From: Amycolatopsis methanolica 239
Lineage (GTDB): Bacteria; Actinomycetota; Actinomycetes; Mycobacteriales; Pseudonocardiaceae
Length of the DNA: 64,000 nucleotides
Assembly (NCBI RefSeq): GCF_000739085.1
Contig: NZ_CP009110.1
Span: forward strand, 4,340,001-4,404,000
Reading direction: 5' to 3'
Each line of letters opens with the position of its first letter. Position 1 is the first letter of the stretch. The notes under the pieces were generated by a model. That model was not told the origin of the DNA. It did no database searches and saw nothing but the letters and a program-made list of their open reading frames with translations. Positions 16,342-25,620 of the stretch are shown in pieces. A program made the position numbers and the translations under genes.

Positions 16342-18876
16342 ATGGAAGTGCAGCCTGCGCTCGGTCCCCGCTACAAGTGGATCGCGCTGTCCAACACGAC
16401 ACTGGGCATGCTCATGGCCACGATCAACTCCTCGATCGTGCTCATCGCGCTGCCGGACATCTTCCGCGGCATCGACATCAACCCGCTGGAGCCGTCGAAC
16501 ACCAGCTACCTGCTGTGGATGATGATGGGCTTCCTCGTCGTCACAGCGGTGCTGGTGGTCGGTTTCGGCCGGCTGGGCGACATGTACGGCCGCGTGCGCA
16601 TGTACAACCTGGGTTTCGCGGTCTTCGCGGTGTCGTCGGTCTTCCTGGCGATCACGTGGATGAACGGCGGCGCGGCGGCGATCTGGATGATCGCCTGGCG
16701 CATCGTCCAGGGCATCGGCGGCGCGTTCCTGATGGCCAACTCCAGCGCGATCCTCACCGACGCCTTCCCCAAGCACCAGCGCGGCATGGCGCTGGGCATC
16801 AACGGCGTCGCCGCGATCGCCGGCTCCTTCCTCGGCCTGGTGATCGGCGGTCTGCTCGGCCCGGTCGAGTGGCGGCTGGTCTTCCTCGTATCCGTCCCGT
16901 TCGGCGTGTTCGGCACCATCTGGGCCTACCTCAAGCTCAAGGACACCAGCGAACGCCACCACGCGAAGATGGACTGGTGGGGCAACCTGACCTTCGCGGT
17001 CGGCCTCATCGCCGTGCTCGTCGGCATCACCTACGGCATCCAGCCCTACGGCGGGCACACCATGGGCTGGACCAGCCCGTTCGTGCTGTCCTGCCTCATC
17101 GGCGGTGCCGTCGTCCTGGTCCTGTTCTGCGTCATCGAGACCAGGGTCGCGAACCCGCTGTTCAACCTCGGGCTGTTCAAGATCCGCGCGTTCACCTTCG
17201 GCAACCTGGCGAACCTGCTCGCCTCGCTGGGCCGCGGCGGCCTGCAGTTCGTGCTGATCATCTGGCTGCAGGGCATCTGGCTGCCGCAGCACGGCTACAG
17301 CTTCGAGAAGACCCCGCTGTGGGCCGGGATCTACATGCTGCCGCTGACGATCGGTTTCCTCGTCTCCGCGCCGGTGTCGGGCATCATCTCCGACCGCATC
17401 GGCGGGCGGCTGCTGTCCACCGGCGGCATGCTGATCACGGCCGTCAGCTTCGTCCTGCTGGAAGTCCTGCCGGTCGACTTCAACTACTGGGCCTTCGCCG
17501 CGATCCTGCTCCTCAACGGGCTCGGCATGGGCCTGTTCACGTCGCCCAACCGGGCCGAGGTGATGAACAGCCTGCCGAACAACGCGCGCGGCGCGGGCGC
17601 CGGGATGACCGCGACCTTCCAGAACTCCGCGATGGTGTTGTCCATCGGCTTCTTCTTCAGCCTGATGATCGCCGGGCTCGCCGACCACCTGCCGTCGGCG
17701 ATGGCGCAGGGCCTGACCGCGAACGGCGTGCCCGCCGCCGACGCGAACCAGATCGCGTCGCTGCCGCCGGTCGGCGTGCTGTTCGCCGCGTTCCTCGGCT
17801 ACAACCCGATCGAACAGCTCCTCGGCGGCGTCCTGCACACCCTGCCGCCGGACCAGGCCGCCTACCTGACCGGCCGCAGCTTCTTCCCGCAGCTGATCTC
17901 CGGGCCGTTCGCCGACGGCCTGACCGCCGCGTTCTGGTTCGCGATCATCGCCTCCGTGGTCGCCGCGCTCGCGTCCTGGTTCACCGGCCACGCTCGCAAG
18001 CCCGCGCCGGGGCAGCCGCACGAGACCGTGGGCTCCGAACTCGCCGCCGCGGTGGGCGACCTGGTCGACGTGAGCGAGCACGACACCGTCGCCACCGCGC
18101 CCGGCCGGATCGCCGGCCGCCTGCGCACCTCGGGCGGCAACGCGCTCGCCGGCGGCGTGGTGACGGTGACCGGCGCGGACGGCAGGCAGGCCGGCCGCAC
18201 CCGGGCCGGCGCGGACGGCGGTTACGCGGTCTCCGGCCTGCGCCCCGGCACCTACACGCTGATCGTCACCGCGCCCGGGTTCCAGCCGGAGGCCGCCGCG
18301 GTCACCCTCAACGGGTCCGGGGCCGTGCGCGACTTCGTCGTGTCGGGCTGCGGGATCGTGACCGGGATAGTGCGCCGCGCCCCCGGCGGCGCCGGAGCCG
18401 GCGACACGGCGGTGGTCGCCACCGACGGCGGCGGCCAGGTGGTCGGGCAGACGCGCACCCTCGACGACGGCACGTTCCAGCTGACCGGCCTGCCCGCCGG
18501 GGAGATCACGGTGACCGCGCACCTGGACGGCCACCGCCCGGAGGCCGCCACCGTCGTGGTGTCCGGCACCGAACCGGCCGTGGCCGACCTGCTGGTCCAG
18601 GCCGCCGGGACGCTGCGCGGCACCGTCACCGGGGCGGACGGCCGCCCGGTGCCCGGCGCGCGCGTCGCCGTCAGCACCGCCGCGGGCGAGTTCGCCGCGG
18701 CCGCGGTGACCGACGAGCACGGCGGCTACTCGGTGGACGACCTCGCACCCGGCGACTACACCGTGGTGACCAGCCTGTTCGAGCCCGTCGTGCGGCAGGT
18801 GGACCTGAGCGGCGGCGAATCGGCCACCGTCGACGTCGACCTGCACGCGGGCCGTCCCGAGCAGGCCCGCTCATGA
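16342..18876 (+). CDS. 14-TM MFS transporter fused to carboxypeptidase-regulatory-like repeats
   Basis: The N-terminal 555 residues are a drug/aromatic-acid type MFS carrier with about 14 membrane helices and the GRLGDMYGRVR loop of this superfamily. From about residue 586 to the end, three soluble beta-sandwich repeats follow. Each has a G-x-V core and a GGYxxxGLxPGTYTL-type strand (for example DGGYAVSGLRPGTYTL). These resemble the carboxypeptidase regulatory-like domain. With 14 helices the C-terminus should be cytoplasmic. ATG 16342 (or GTG 16339) follows TTGGAG. The stop overlaps the next gene, which has three more repeats. The location suggests aromatic acid transport. Confidence 0.82.
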   Translation: MEVQPALGPRYKWIALSNTTLGMLMATINSSIVLIALPDIFRGIDINPLEPSNTSYLLWMMMGFLVVTAVLVVGFGRLGDMYGRVRMYNLGFAVFAVSSVFLAITWMNGGAAAIWMIAWRIVQGIGGAFLMANSSAILTDAFPKHQRGMALGINGVAAIAGSFLGLVIGGLLGPVEWRLVFLVSVPFGVFGTIWAYLKLKDTSERHHAKMDWWGNLTFAVGLIAVLVGITYGIQPYGGHTMGWTSPFVLSCLIGGAVVLVLFCVIETRVANPLFNLGLFKIRAFTFGNLANLLASLGRGGLQFVLIIWLQGIWLPQHGYSFEKTPLWAGIYMLPLTIGFLVSAPVSGIISDRIGGRLLSTGGMLITAVSFVLLEVLPVDFNYWAFAAILLLNGLGMGLFTSPNRAEVMNSLPNNARGAGAGMTATFQNSAMVLSIGFFFSLMIAGLADHLPSAMAQGLTANGVPAADANQIASLPPVGVLFAAFLGYNPIEQLLGGVLHTLPPDQAAYLTGRSFFPQLISGPFADGLTAAFWFAIIASVVAALASWFTGHARKPAPGQPHETVGSELAAAVGDLVDVSEHDTVATAPGRIAGRLRTSGGNALAGGVVTVTGADGRQAGRTRAGADGGYAVSGLRPGTYTLIVTAPGFQPEAAAVTLNGSGAVRDFVVSGCGIVTGIVRRAPGGAGAGDTAVVATDGGGQVVGQTRTLDDGTFQLTGLPAGEITVTAHLDGHRPEAATVVVSGTEPAVADLLVQAAGTLRGTVTGADGRPVPGARVAVSTAAGEFAAAAVTDEHGGYSVDDLAPGDYTVVTSLFEPVVRQVDLSGGESATVDVDLHAGRPEQARS

Positions 18877-19619
18877 CCGAGGTGACCGGACGGGTGCGCG
18901 ACACCCGGGACGCTCCCGTGCCCGGCGCCGCGGTCACGCTCGTCGACTCCGCCGGGCAGCAGATCGCCCGCGGCGCCACCGGCCCGGACGGCGGCTACCG
19001 GCTGCCCGCGCCCGGCCGGGGCGTCCACGTCCTGATCGCCTCGGCGCCGGCGTACCGGCCGGAGGCGGTCACTCTGACCGTCGGCGACACCGCGGCCGTC
19101 CTGGACCTCGTGCTGGACAGCGCGACCGGGCTCGGCGGCGTGGTCCGCTCGGCGGTCACCGGGGCGCCGGTCGCGGACGCGACGGTGACGCTGGCCGACG
19201 CCCGCGGCGAGGTCGTCGGGTCCTACATCTCCGGCCAGGGCGGCGAATACTCGTTCGGCGCCCTGCCCGCCGGGACGTACACGCTCGCCGTGAACGCGTC
19301 TGGCTACCGGCCGTCCGCGGTGGCGGTGAACATGACCGACGCGACCGTGCGGCGGGACCTGGAACTGGCCGAGGCCGCGGTCATCCACGGGACCGTGAAC
19401 GTGCGCGACCTGCCGCGGCCGTGGCCGCGGATCACGGTGAGCCTGCTGGACGAATCGGGCGACGTCGCCCGGCGCACCCTCGCGGGCGAGGACGGGCACT
19501 ACGCCTTCCACGACCTCGAACCCGGCACCTACACCGTCGTCGCTACGAGTTACGCACCGGTAAGGAAAGCGGCCCGCGTCGGCGGCGGCGACACCCGGCT
19601 GGACGTGCGGCTCACCTGA
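18873..19619 (+). CDS. Protein made only of carboxypeptidase-regulatory-like repeats, 248 aa
   Basis: ATG 18873 overlaps the transporter stop by 4 bp (ATGA). The product has no signal peptide or membrane helix. It consists of three repeats of about 80 residues (about 1-85, 86-165, 166-248), each ending in a GxYxFxxLxPGTYTV-like strand, continuing the repeat series of the transporter. Translational coupling and shared domains suggest the two proteins act together, perhaps as a docked cytoplasmic module. A split of one ancestral long protein is equally possible. The role is unknown. Confidence 0.7.
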   Translation: MTEVTGRVRDTRDAPVPGAAVTLVDSAGQQIARGATGPDGGYRLPAPGRGVHVLIASAPAYRPEAVTLTVGDTAAVLDLVLDSATGLGGVVRSAVTGAPVADATVTLADARGEVVGSYISGQGGEYSFGALPAGTYTLAVNASGYRPSAVAVNMTDATVRRDLELAEAAVIHGTVNVRDLPRPWPRITVSLLDESGDVARRTLAGEDGHYAFHDLEPGTYTVVATSYAPVRKAARVGGGDTRLDVRLT

Positions 19620-19778
19620 GCGTTTCCCGTGGCGGGACAAGCCGAACCACCTTCCGTCGATCACCGGGGCACGGTGCGTCAAGGTCGCGGAGAGTGGTGG
19701 ACACGCGGGGTCGGAGTGGTTGCATAGCGTTCACCGGCGCGGGTTCGGCCACACGCGGGGGAAGGGGTCCCGGCGACG

Positions 19779-20910
19779 TTGAGGCCGCCGCACGTGACGA
19801 ACCCAGGCAGTTGGGACGACATGGCGACGCGGGCTCGAGAACTGCTCAACCGCTCACGCGCGCTGCTGGACCTGCTCTCCCAGCTGGAGGAGATGGAGGC
19901 CAGGGAGGAGGACACCGAGCGGCTCGGCGAGCTGTGCCGGCTGGACCACCTCGCGACCCGGCTGCGCCGCAACGCGGAGAACCTGCGCGTGCTGGCGGGC
20001 CGCGACGCTACCGACACCGCGACCGAGACGACCTCGCTGGTCGACCTGGTGTGCGGCACGATGTCGTCGATCGACCAGTACGCCCGCGTCAACATCGGGC
20101 GGATCGTGTCGCTGGACGTGGTCGGCTTCGCGAGCGAGGACCTCAGCCGGCTGATCGCCGAACTGCTGGACAACGCGACGAAATCCTCGCCGCCGAACAC
20201 CCCGGTGCGGGTCAGCGCCCACCTCACCGAGGCGGGCAGCGTGCTGGTGCGGATCGAGGACGAGGGCATCGGCCTGCCGCCGGACCGGCTGCAGGAACTC
20301 AACGACCGGCTCTCCGGCGAGCCGGTGCTCGACGACTCCTCGGTGCGGCACATGGGCCGGGGCGGTCGTGCGGCGGCTGTCCGCCCGGCACGACATGCGC
20401 ACCCGGCTCGACCGCCGCGTCCCGCACGGCACCACCGCCTCGGTGCTGCTGCCCGCGGGTCTGGTCGCCGACCTGCCGGAGGCCAACTGGTCCGGCACCC
20501 AGACAGTGGTGTTCCCGCAGGCCCCGCGCAGCACGGCGGTGGCCGAGGCGCCCGCGCAGCCCCGCCACCGCGCCGGACTGCCCACACGCGAGCCCGCGCC
20601 ACCGAAGCCGGCGCCGGCGCGCCGCCCCCAGCCTGGGTCGATGGTCGGCGGCACCACCGCCAGCGGCCTGCCGCGCCGCGTCTCGCACAGCCTGAAGAAC
20701 CCCCAGGGGCAGGCGGCCTCGGCGCAGTCCGCGGCGGAGCCGACCCCCGCCGAGGACCGCGCCGCCGGGCACGAGAAACCGCTCGCCGAGGCGTTCGCGC
20801 TCAACCCGGACGTCCCGCTGGTCACCTGCGACGCCCGGGACAAGACGTCGGTGCTGGAGACCCTGCAGGAACTGGTGTCCTACACGCTGTCACTGGCCGA
20901 AGTCTCGGAG
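19779..20910 (+). pseudogene. Collapsed conservon: histidine-kinase (CvnA-like) piece joined to a CvnD-like GTPase tail
   Basis: Frame one from about 19821 reads a kinase dimerisation/ATPase core (LDHLATRLRRNAENLRVLAG, IAELLDNATKSSPPNTPV, DEGIGLPPD) lacking its sensor part. Near 20360 the frame shifts and continues RLSARHDMRTRLDRRVPHG, TTASVLLPAG and the Pro-rich CvnA-like tail (GLPRRVSHSLKNPQ). At about 20770-20908 the text changes to the end of a small GTPase of the CvnD type (NPDVPLVTCDARDKTSVLET). The CvnB and CvnC genes that would lie between are absent. The parts are therefore deletion products and not a working kinase. Confidence 0.7.
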
Positions 20911-22037
20911 GGGGGCGGATCCGCGCCGCGTGGGTCACCTCGACCCAGTGCATGTTCGCCGACGCGCTCGCCATCGAGCGCAAGCACGGGCTCAACCTGT
21001 GGGACGACGTCGCTCCCCGCGTTGCTGGGCAAGGGTTTTCGATGGCCGGGCCGGACGGGCAGCGCGCGCTGAACTGGATCGCCTCGTGGGACGGCGGCCC
21101 GGCGCAGTCCATCGACCAGCGGGTGAAGATGGCGGCGTGGCTGAAGCTGTTCGAGGAGCGCGGCGGCAACGTCGTGATCCACGGCGTCACCACGGCCGAC
21201 CTGAACGGCCCGGCGCGGCTCTACGAGCTGGTGATCGTCGCGGCGGGCAAGGGCGAGCTGGTGCAGCTGTTCGACCGCGGCCCGTCGCGATCCCCCTACA
21301 CCAAGCCGCAGCGCCAGCTTTCGGTGTCCTATGTGCACGGTCAGGAGTCGCGTCCGGAGTGGCTGGGCACCACCGACGTGTGGATGAACATCATCCCGGG
21401 CGTCGGCGAGCTGATCAACATCCCGGGCTACACGTTGTCCGGGCCGTGCGACATCTTCTACGTGTCCGGCATTCCGGGCGGGCCGTTCGACGCGTTCGCC
21501 GGCCGGCCGCCGGCGGAGGAGCAGTTGCGGCGGCACCTGGAGCTGTTCCGGCAGTACATCCCGTGGGAGTACGAGCGGGCGAAGAACGCCGGGCTGACCG
21601 ACGGCAAGGCGGTGCTGGTCGGCGGCTACCCGCCGGTCGTGCGGCGCCCGGTGGGCGAGCCGCCCTCCGGCGGGTTCGTGCTCGGCATGGCGGACGTGGT
21701 GGTGGCGAACGACCCGATCACCGGTCAGGGCGCGAACAACGCGGCCAAGTGCGCCGAGTCGTACCTGGGCAGCATCCTGGAGAACGGGGACCGGCCGTTC
21801 GACCGGACGTGGATGCAGGGGGCATTCGACCGGTACTGGGAGCACGCCCGGTGGGGCACGATGTTCACCAACGCGATGCTGCAGCCGCCACCGCCGCACG
21901 TGCAACAGATCCTCGGGGCGGCGCAGACGAACCCGGCCGCGGCGAAGCGGTTCGTGAACGGCTTCAACAACCCCACGGATTTCCAGCACTGGCTGCTGGA
22001 CCCCGCCAAGACGGAGGAGTACCTGGCTTCGGTGTGA
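20911..22037 (+). pseudogene. Styrene/indole monooxygenase-like flavoprotein (StyA type), 5'-truncated
   Basis: In the third frame the sequence enters a StyA-like protein at RIRAAWVTSTQCMF (the usual context is R-I-R-x-G-R-V-x-S-T-Q-C-M-F) and runs intact for about 370 residues to TGA 22035-22037. Markers are VDQRVKM-like QSIDQRVKMAAW, LVIVAAGKGELVQLFDR and NDPITGQGANNAAK. The first 40 or so residues with the FAD-binding GxGxxG are missing, replaced by the conservon remnant. An internal ATG at 20952 could start translation, but the product could not bind FAD in the usual way. Intact homologues epoxidise styrene or indole with a StyB reductase; no styB is present. Confidence 0.75.
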
Positions 22038-22063
22038 CCGGGCGGCCGTCCGCGGCCGCCCGG
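22038..22063. terminator. Bidirectional hairpin terminator
   Basis: The arms are CCGGGCGGCC and GGCCGCCCGG, perfectly complementary over 10 bp with a 6-base loop. It lies directly after the StyA remnant stop and before the convergent AMIN-like gene stop at 22072. There is no long T run, as is common in high-GC actinobacteria. Confidence 0.7.
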
Positions 22064-22071
22064 CGCTCGTT

Positions 22072-22560
22072 TCAGTGGCCCACGTCGATGACGACGCGGG
22101 TCGGTGCGGTGAGCGTGAATACCCGGACCCAGGACTGGTACCGGGTGCCGAGGCCGATCGACACGTAGCCTTCGAAGTCCCCGGTCACCGCGACGGCCAT
22201 GACGTTGCGGAGGTTGCGGGTGCGGAACTTGTCTGGCCCCGGGTAAGTGCGGTTGCCGTTGTCGTCGTGGGCGCGGGCCGGTGTGGTGGTGACGGCGACG
22301 AAGTGCTCGCCGGTGAGCCACACGATGTCGCCGGAGCCGTCGGCGATCAGCTCGTCGACCCACTGGTAGGACGTCTGGGGCGCGGGGCCCGTCATGTCCA
22401 GCACGATCCGGTCGAAGCCGGTGTTGAGGCCGGTGCGGATGTTCGTCATGGTGGCGACACCCGGTTGCGCACCGGCCGGCACCGCCGCGACGACGGCGCC
22501 GGAGAGCGCGAGCAAGGCGGCGGCGCAGACCGCGAAGAGCCGCCGTGGGGTGAGGGTCAT
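22072..22560 (-). CDS. Secreted AMIN-like domain protein
   Basis: The 162-aa product starts at ATG 22560 with a signal peptide (MTLTPRRLFAVCAAALLALS, cleavage near AGA at about 30). It continues with a single beta-rich domain of the AMIN-like type found in actinobacterial secreted proteins (TNIRTGLNTGFDRIVLDMTG, YQSWVRVFTLTAPTRVVIDV). AMIN domains bind cell-wall or envelope components; the actual ligand is unknown. A GGAGG ribosome-binding site is present. It is a single gene. Confidence 0.78.
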   Translation of the reverse strand: MTLTPRRLFAVCAAALLALSGAVVAAVPAGAQPGVATMTNIRTGLNTGFDRIVLDMTGPAPQTSYQWVDELIADGSGDIVWLTGEHFVAVTTTPARAHDDNGNRTYPGPDKFRTRNLRNVMAVAVTGDFEGYVSIGLGTRYQSWVRVFTLTAPTRVVIDVGH

Positions 22561-23282
22561 CGGTGACCTCCTGCCGGGAGGGGATGGGGTTCCCAGCGCT
22601 GGTGCCTGAAGAGACGTGCCCGGTGGGGTGGAGGTTGTCCGGGTTCGGTCTCGGAACGGACACCGCACCCGCCGCGCCCGCCGGCCGGGCCGGAGTCGCG
22701 TGGGCAACGGCACCGATGACTCCGCACGGCCCCACCGGATGCGCCGGAGGCCCGTGGAACGGCGGCCCTGCCGAGGTTCCCACCCAGCCGCCGACTGACC
22801 GCGCCAACCTCGGCCCCGGCGGCCGCCACCGCACGGCCCGAGCGGTTCCGGCCGGCCACCTTGCCCATCGGCGGCCGCCATCGCGCGGCCCCAACGGGCA
22901 GCCACCGCGCCCCGGCGCACGCCCAGGCACCCAACAGCCGCCGGGCACCACCTGGCCGCACTCCCTCCGCCCCCGCCACGGGTCCCCCGCCCAGCTGTGC
23001 GCCTCCGGCCGCCACCGCGCCTCGGGTCACGCCCCAGCCCGCCGGCCGCGAACCACCACCTGCGCGCGCTCGGTCGCGCGCCGCGCACCGCCCTGCCAAC
23101 GGGGCTCACCGCCAACCGCACCCCAGATCGCACGCCTCGCGGCGAGGCATCGCGCACACCCCACCCCGCCCGGGCGAACCGCCCAGGGCGAGCCCCGCGC
23201 CTCCCCTCCGGCCCAGGCACCGCGACACCGCCCACACCTCAGCGCCCACCGCCTCGCCCCGCCCCCTCCGGCAGCGCACCGC
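22561..23282. other. Gene-free GC-rich region
   Basis: No gene is supportable in this 720-bp interval. Open frames are Pro/Arg-rich read-throughs without start signals. Short direct repeats such as GGCCGCCA recur. The promoter of the AMIN-like gene should lie at the left end. Confidence 0.5.
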
Positions 23283-23561
23283 CTAACGTTCCCAGCGCAC
23301 CTCCGCCCAGGGCACCTCCCGCATCCCCCGGTGCAGCACCTTCGCCAGCCACGCCAGCAGCATCGGCCCGCGCTGGCTGGTCCGCTCGTACCCCAGCAAC
23401 CGCCCCCGGCGGCGAGGGGTCACCAGCACCGCGACGGTCCGTTCCCGGCCGAGCTCGTCCGGCCGCGTGATCAGGTCGGTCACCTTCCCGAGCGGACGGC
23501 CGCGCCCGTCGTACACCCGGCATCCCAGCAGGTCGCTCGCCCGCACCTCATCCCCCGGCAT
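23283..23561 (-). CDS. PRC-barrel domain protein, 92 aa
   Basis: It starts at ATG 23561, 14 bp inside the preceding PRC-barrel gene. The first half is a PRC-barrel (VRASDLLGCRVYDGRGRPLG, VTDLI), the second half basic and Trp-containing (GYERTSQRGPMLLAWLAKVL). PRC-barrels mediate protein or RNA contacts. It is the last gene of the lipoprotein/Nramp/PRC operon. Confidence 0.7.
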   Translation of the reverse strand: MPGDEVRASDLLGCRVYDGRGRPLGKVTDLITRPDELGRERTVAVLVTPRRRGRLLGYERTSQRGPMLLAWLAKVLHRGMREVPWAEVRWER

Positions 23562-23943
23562 GTCCGCTCCCCGGGATCCGCGCGATCAGCTTGCCCCGCA
23601 ACCACTTCTCCGGCGACGGCACCTCCAGCACCTCCGCGCGCAGCGACAGCCTCACCTCGCTGCTCACCTGCTTCACGTGGTCGTAGGTGATCCGCAGCGG
23701 CTCGGTCCGCCCGCCGCCCAGTCGCTCGGCCAGCCCGCACAGCACCTTCCCCAGCAGGCCGCCGATCCGCTGCCCGAGCGCGTGCTGCCCGACCAGCAAC
23801 GCGACGACGTGGTAGGTGCCGTCCGCGTCGCGGGCCAGTTCGACGTCGTCGACCTTGCCGACCGGGTGCCCGTCGACGTCGACGATCTGCCGGTCCAGCA
23901 GGTGGAATTCGACCCGCAGCGGGTCCGGGCGGCCGTGGGTCAT
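23548..23943 (-). CDS. PRC-barrel domain protein, 131 aa
   Basis: ATG 23943 overlaps the Nramp stop by 4 bp. The N-terminal 55 residues form a PRC-barrel (FHLLDRQIVDVDGHPVGKVD, DVELA). The rest is a helical stretch with ALGQRIGGLLGKVL, then a second beta part (LRITYDHVKQVSSEVRLSL). A domain of this kind encoded next to a metal carrier suggests a cytoplasmic accessory or sensing partner. This is inference from the operon only. Confidence 0.75.
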   Translation of the reverse strand: MTHGRPDPLRVEFHLLDRQIVDVDGHPVGKVDDVELARDADGTYHVVALLVGQHALGQRIGGLLGKVLCGLAERLGGGRTEPLRITYDHVKQVSSEVRLSLRAEVLEVPSPEKWLRGKLIARIPGSGHAGG

Positions 23944-25171
23944 GTCTGCCCCATCCCGGTGATGATCATGAGCGGGATGGCCGCGACCGCGCCGACGACG
24001 ACGACGATCAGGAACGTCACGCCGAGGAAGTTCGGCACCCGCCCGTTCGCGTGGTCGCCGAGGTAGTCCCGGTCGTTGGCGACGACCAGGATCGGCAGGT
24101 AGGTCAGCGGCAGCACCACGGCGCTGAACAGCAGCGACAGTTCGGTGATCTGCACCGGGTCGATCGTCGTCAGCAACGCCGCCGTGCCCAGCAGCACGCT
24201 GACCAGCACCACAGTGTGGAACCGCGCCGCCTCACGGGGTTTCACCAGCTTGCCCCACTGCCAGCCGAAGTACTGCGCGATCGAGTACCCGGTGGACAGC
24301 CCGGTCTCCAGCGCGGCGCCGAACGTGGCCGCGAAGAACCCGATCATCACCACGACCAGGCCCAGCTTCCCCAGCGCCAGCGCGACCGGCAGCGCGGTCT
24401 GGCTGAGCTGGTCGACCTGGATGCCGGCGGGGAAGAACATCGTCGCGGCGCAGCCCATGATCGCCAGTCCGAGCAGCCCGCCGAGGGGGAAGCCGACGAA
24501 GGTGTTGCTGCGCTCGGTCGCCAGGTCCTTCGTCGTCCACTTCTCCTCCCCCCGCCGGAGGAGAAGAAGAACACCTCGTACGGCGTGAGGGCGGAGGCGA
24601 ACAGCGACACGGCGAGGTAACCCCAGGTGCCCCAGTTCTCCCCCTGCGGCGGGCCCGCGTGCGTGAGCTGCTCGGCGAAGGTGCCCCACGGCGGGTCGAG
24701 CGCGATCAGGGCGACCACGAACACCACCAGCGCCAGCCCCAACACGCCGAACACCTGTTCCATCACCTGGAACTTCACGCGCCACAGCACGATCCACACG
24801 GCGAACGCGGCCAGCGGCACCCACAGCACGTGCGGCAGGCCGCTGGCGAGCTGGATGGTGAGCGCGATGCCGCCGATCTCCGCGGTCAGGGTCAGCAACG
24901 TGACGAGGTAGGACCCGACGAGATTGGTCATCGCGATGCGCGGCCCGAGGCGCTCCCGCACCAGGTCGAACACGGGGCGGCCGCTGACCGCGGCGACCCG
25001 GCCCGCCATCTCGGCGAACACGCAGATTCCGACGACGCCGACGACCACGACCCACGCCTGCCGCATGCCGAAGCGGGCGCCGGACTGGGCGTTGGCGACC
25101 AGGTCGCCGATGTCGACGAACCCCCCGATGGCGGTGAGGATGCCGAGTGTGACGGCGATGAGCTTCTTCAC
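23940..25171 (-). pseudogene. Nramp-family metal transporter with one frameshift
   Basis: The 5' part from ATG 25171 (MKKLIAVTLGILTAIGGFVD and six helices to LTPYEVFFFSSGG) and the 3' part from about 24557 (EEKWTTKDLATERSNTF to the stop at 23940) are parts of one Nramp-like protein of about 410 residues. They are in different frames, separated at a C6 run (24548-24553) where a base or two is missing. The usual metal ligands differ: helix 1 has DIGD instead of DPGN and helix 6 has TPYE instead of MPHN. The substrate may therefore not be Mn or Fe. The frameshift may be decay, sequencing error or slippage. The gene sits between a lipoprotein and PRC-barrel genes with 4-bp overlaps. Confidence 0.8.
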
Positions 25172-25605
25172 TGGTGGCCCGCCACGAACGCGGTCAGCTC
25201 GTCGCCGACCCGCACCAGCTGGGTGTCCGCCGCGGCGATCCGGCCGGTGTCGCCCGAGTCCAGCGCCTCGCGGGCCTCGGTGACGCGCGCGACCGCGTCC
25301 TGCAGGTGCGGGTGCAGCTCGTCGTAGAGCTGCTGGGTCTCCGGGCTGGTGGGCGGCTCGCTGTCCAGTTCGTCGAGCGCCTTGGTGGCGGTGGCGAGCA
25401 CGTCGTCGGTCGCCGCGGTGGCGAACGTGGGAAACAGGCGGCCCTCGGTGTGGGCCCGGATGACCTGGTGCAGGGTGCCGACGGCGGAGAGGCCCTCCTG
25501 CGCGCTGACGACCGCACTGTCCTCGTAGCTCGCTGCTGAGCTGCCGGAACAGGCGGTGAGCGTGACCGCGAGCGCGGCGCCCGCGAAAGCCGTCCTCCTC
25601 CGCAT
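25168..25605 (-). CDS. Lipoprotein, helical, unknown function
   Basis: The 145-aa product has a lipoprotein signal peptide with lipobox LTAC (Cys about 19) and a helix-rich mature part of about 125 residues. It overlaps the Nramp start by 4 bp and so heads the four-gene operon. The IS982 element begins only 15 bp upstream of its ATG, so its original promoter is separated and no good ribosome-binding site remains. I do not recognise a domain. Confidence 0.72.
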   Translation of the reverse strand: MRRRTAFAGAALAVTLTACSGSSAASYEDSAVVSAQEGLSAVGTLHQVIRAHTEGRLFPTFATAATDDVLATATKALDELDSEPPTSPETQQLYDELHPHLQDAVARVTEAREALDSGDTGRIAAADTQLVRVGDELTAFVAGHQ

Positions 25606-25620
25606 CAGGCCTGGTGTACC

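Noticed and set aside
22561-23690. Pro/Arg-rich open frames between the AMIN-like and PRC-barrel genes
   Set aside because: No start signals, no family pattern, and partly antisense to the PRC-barrel genes.
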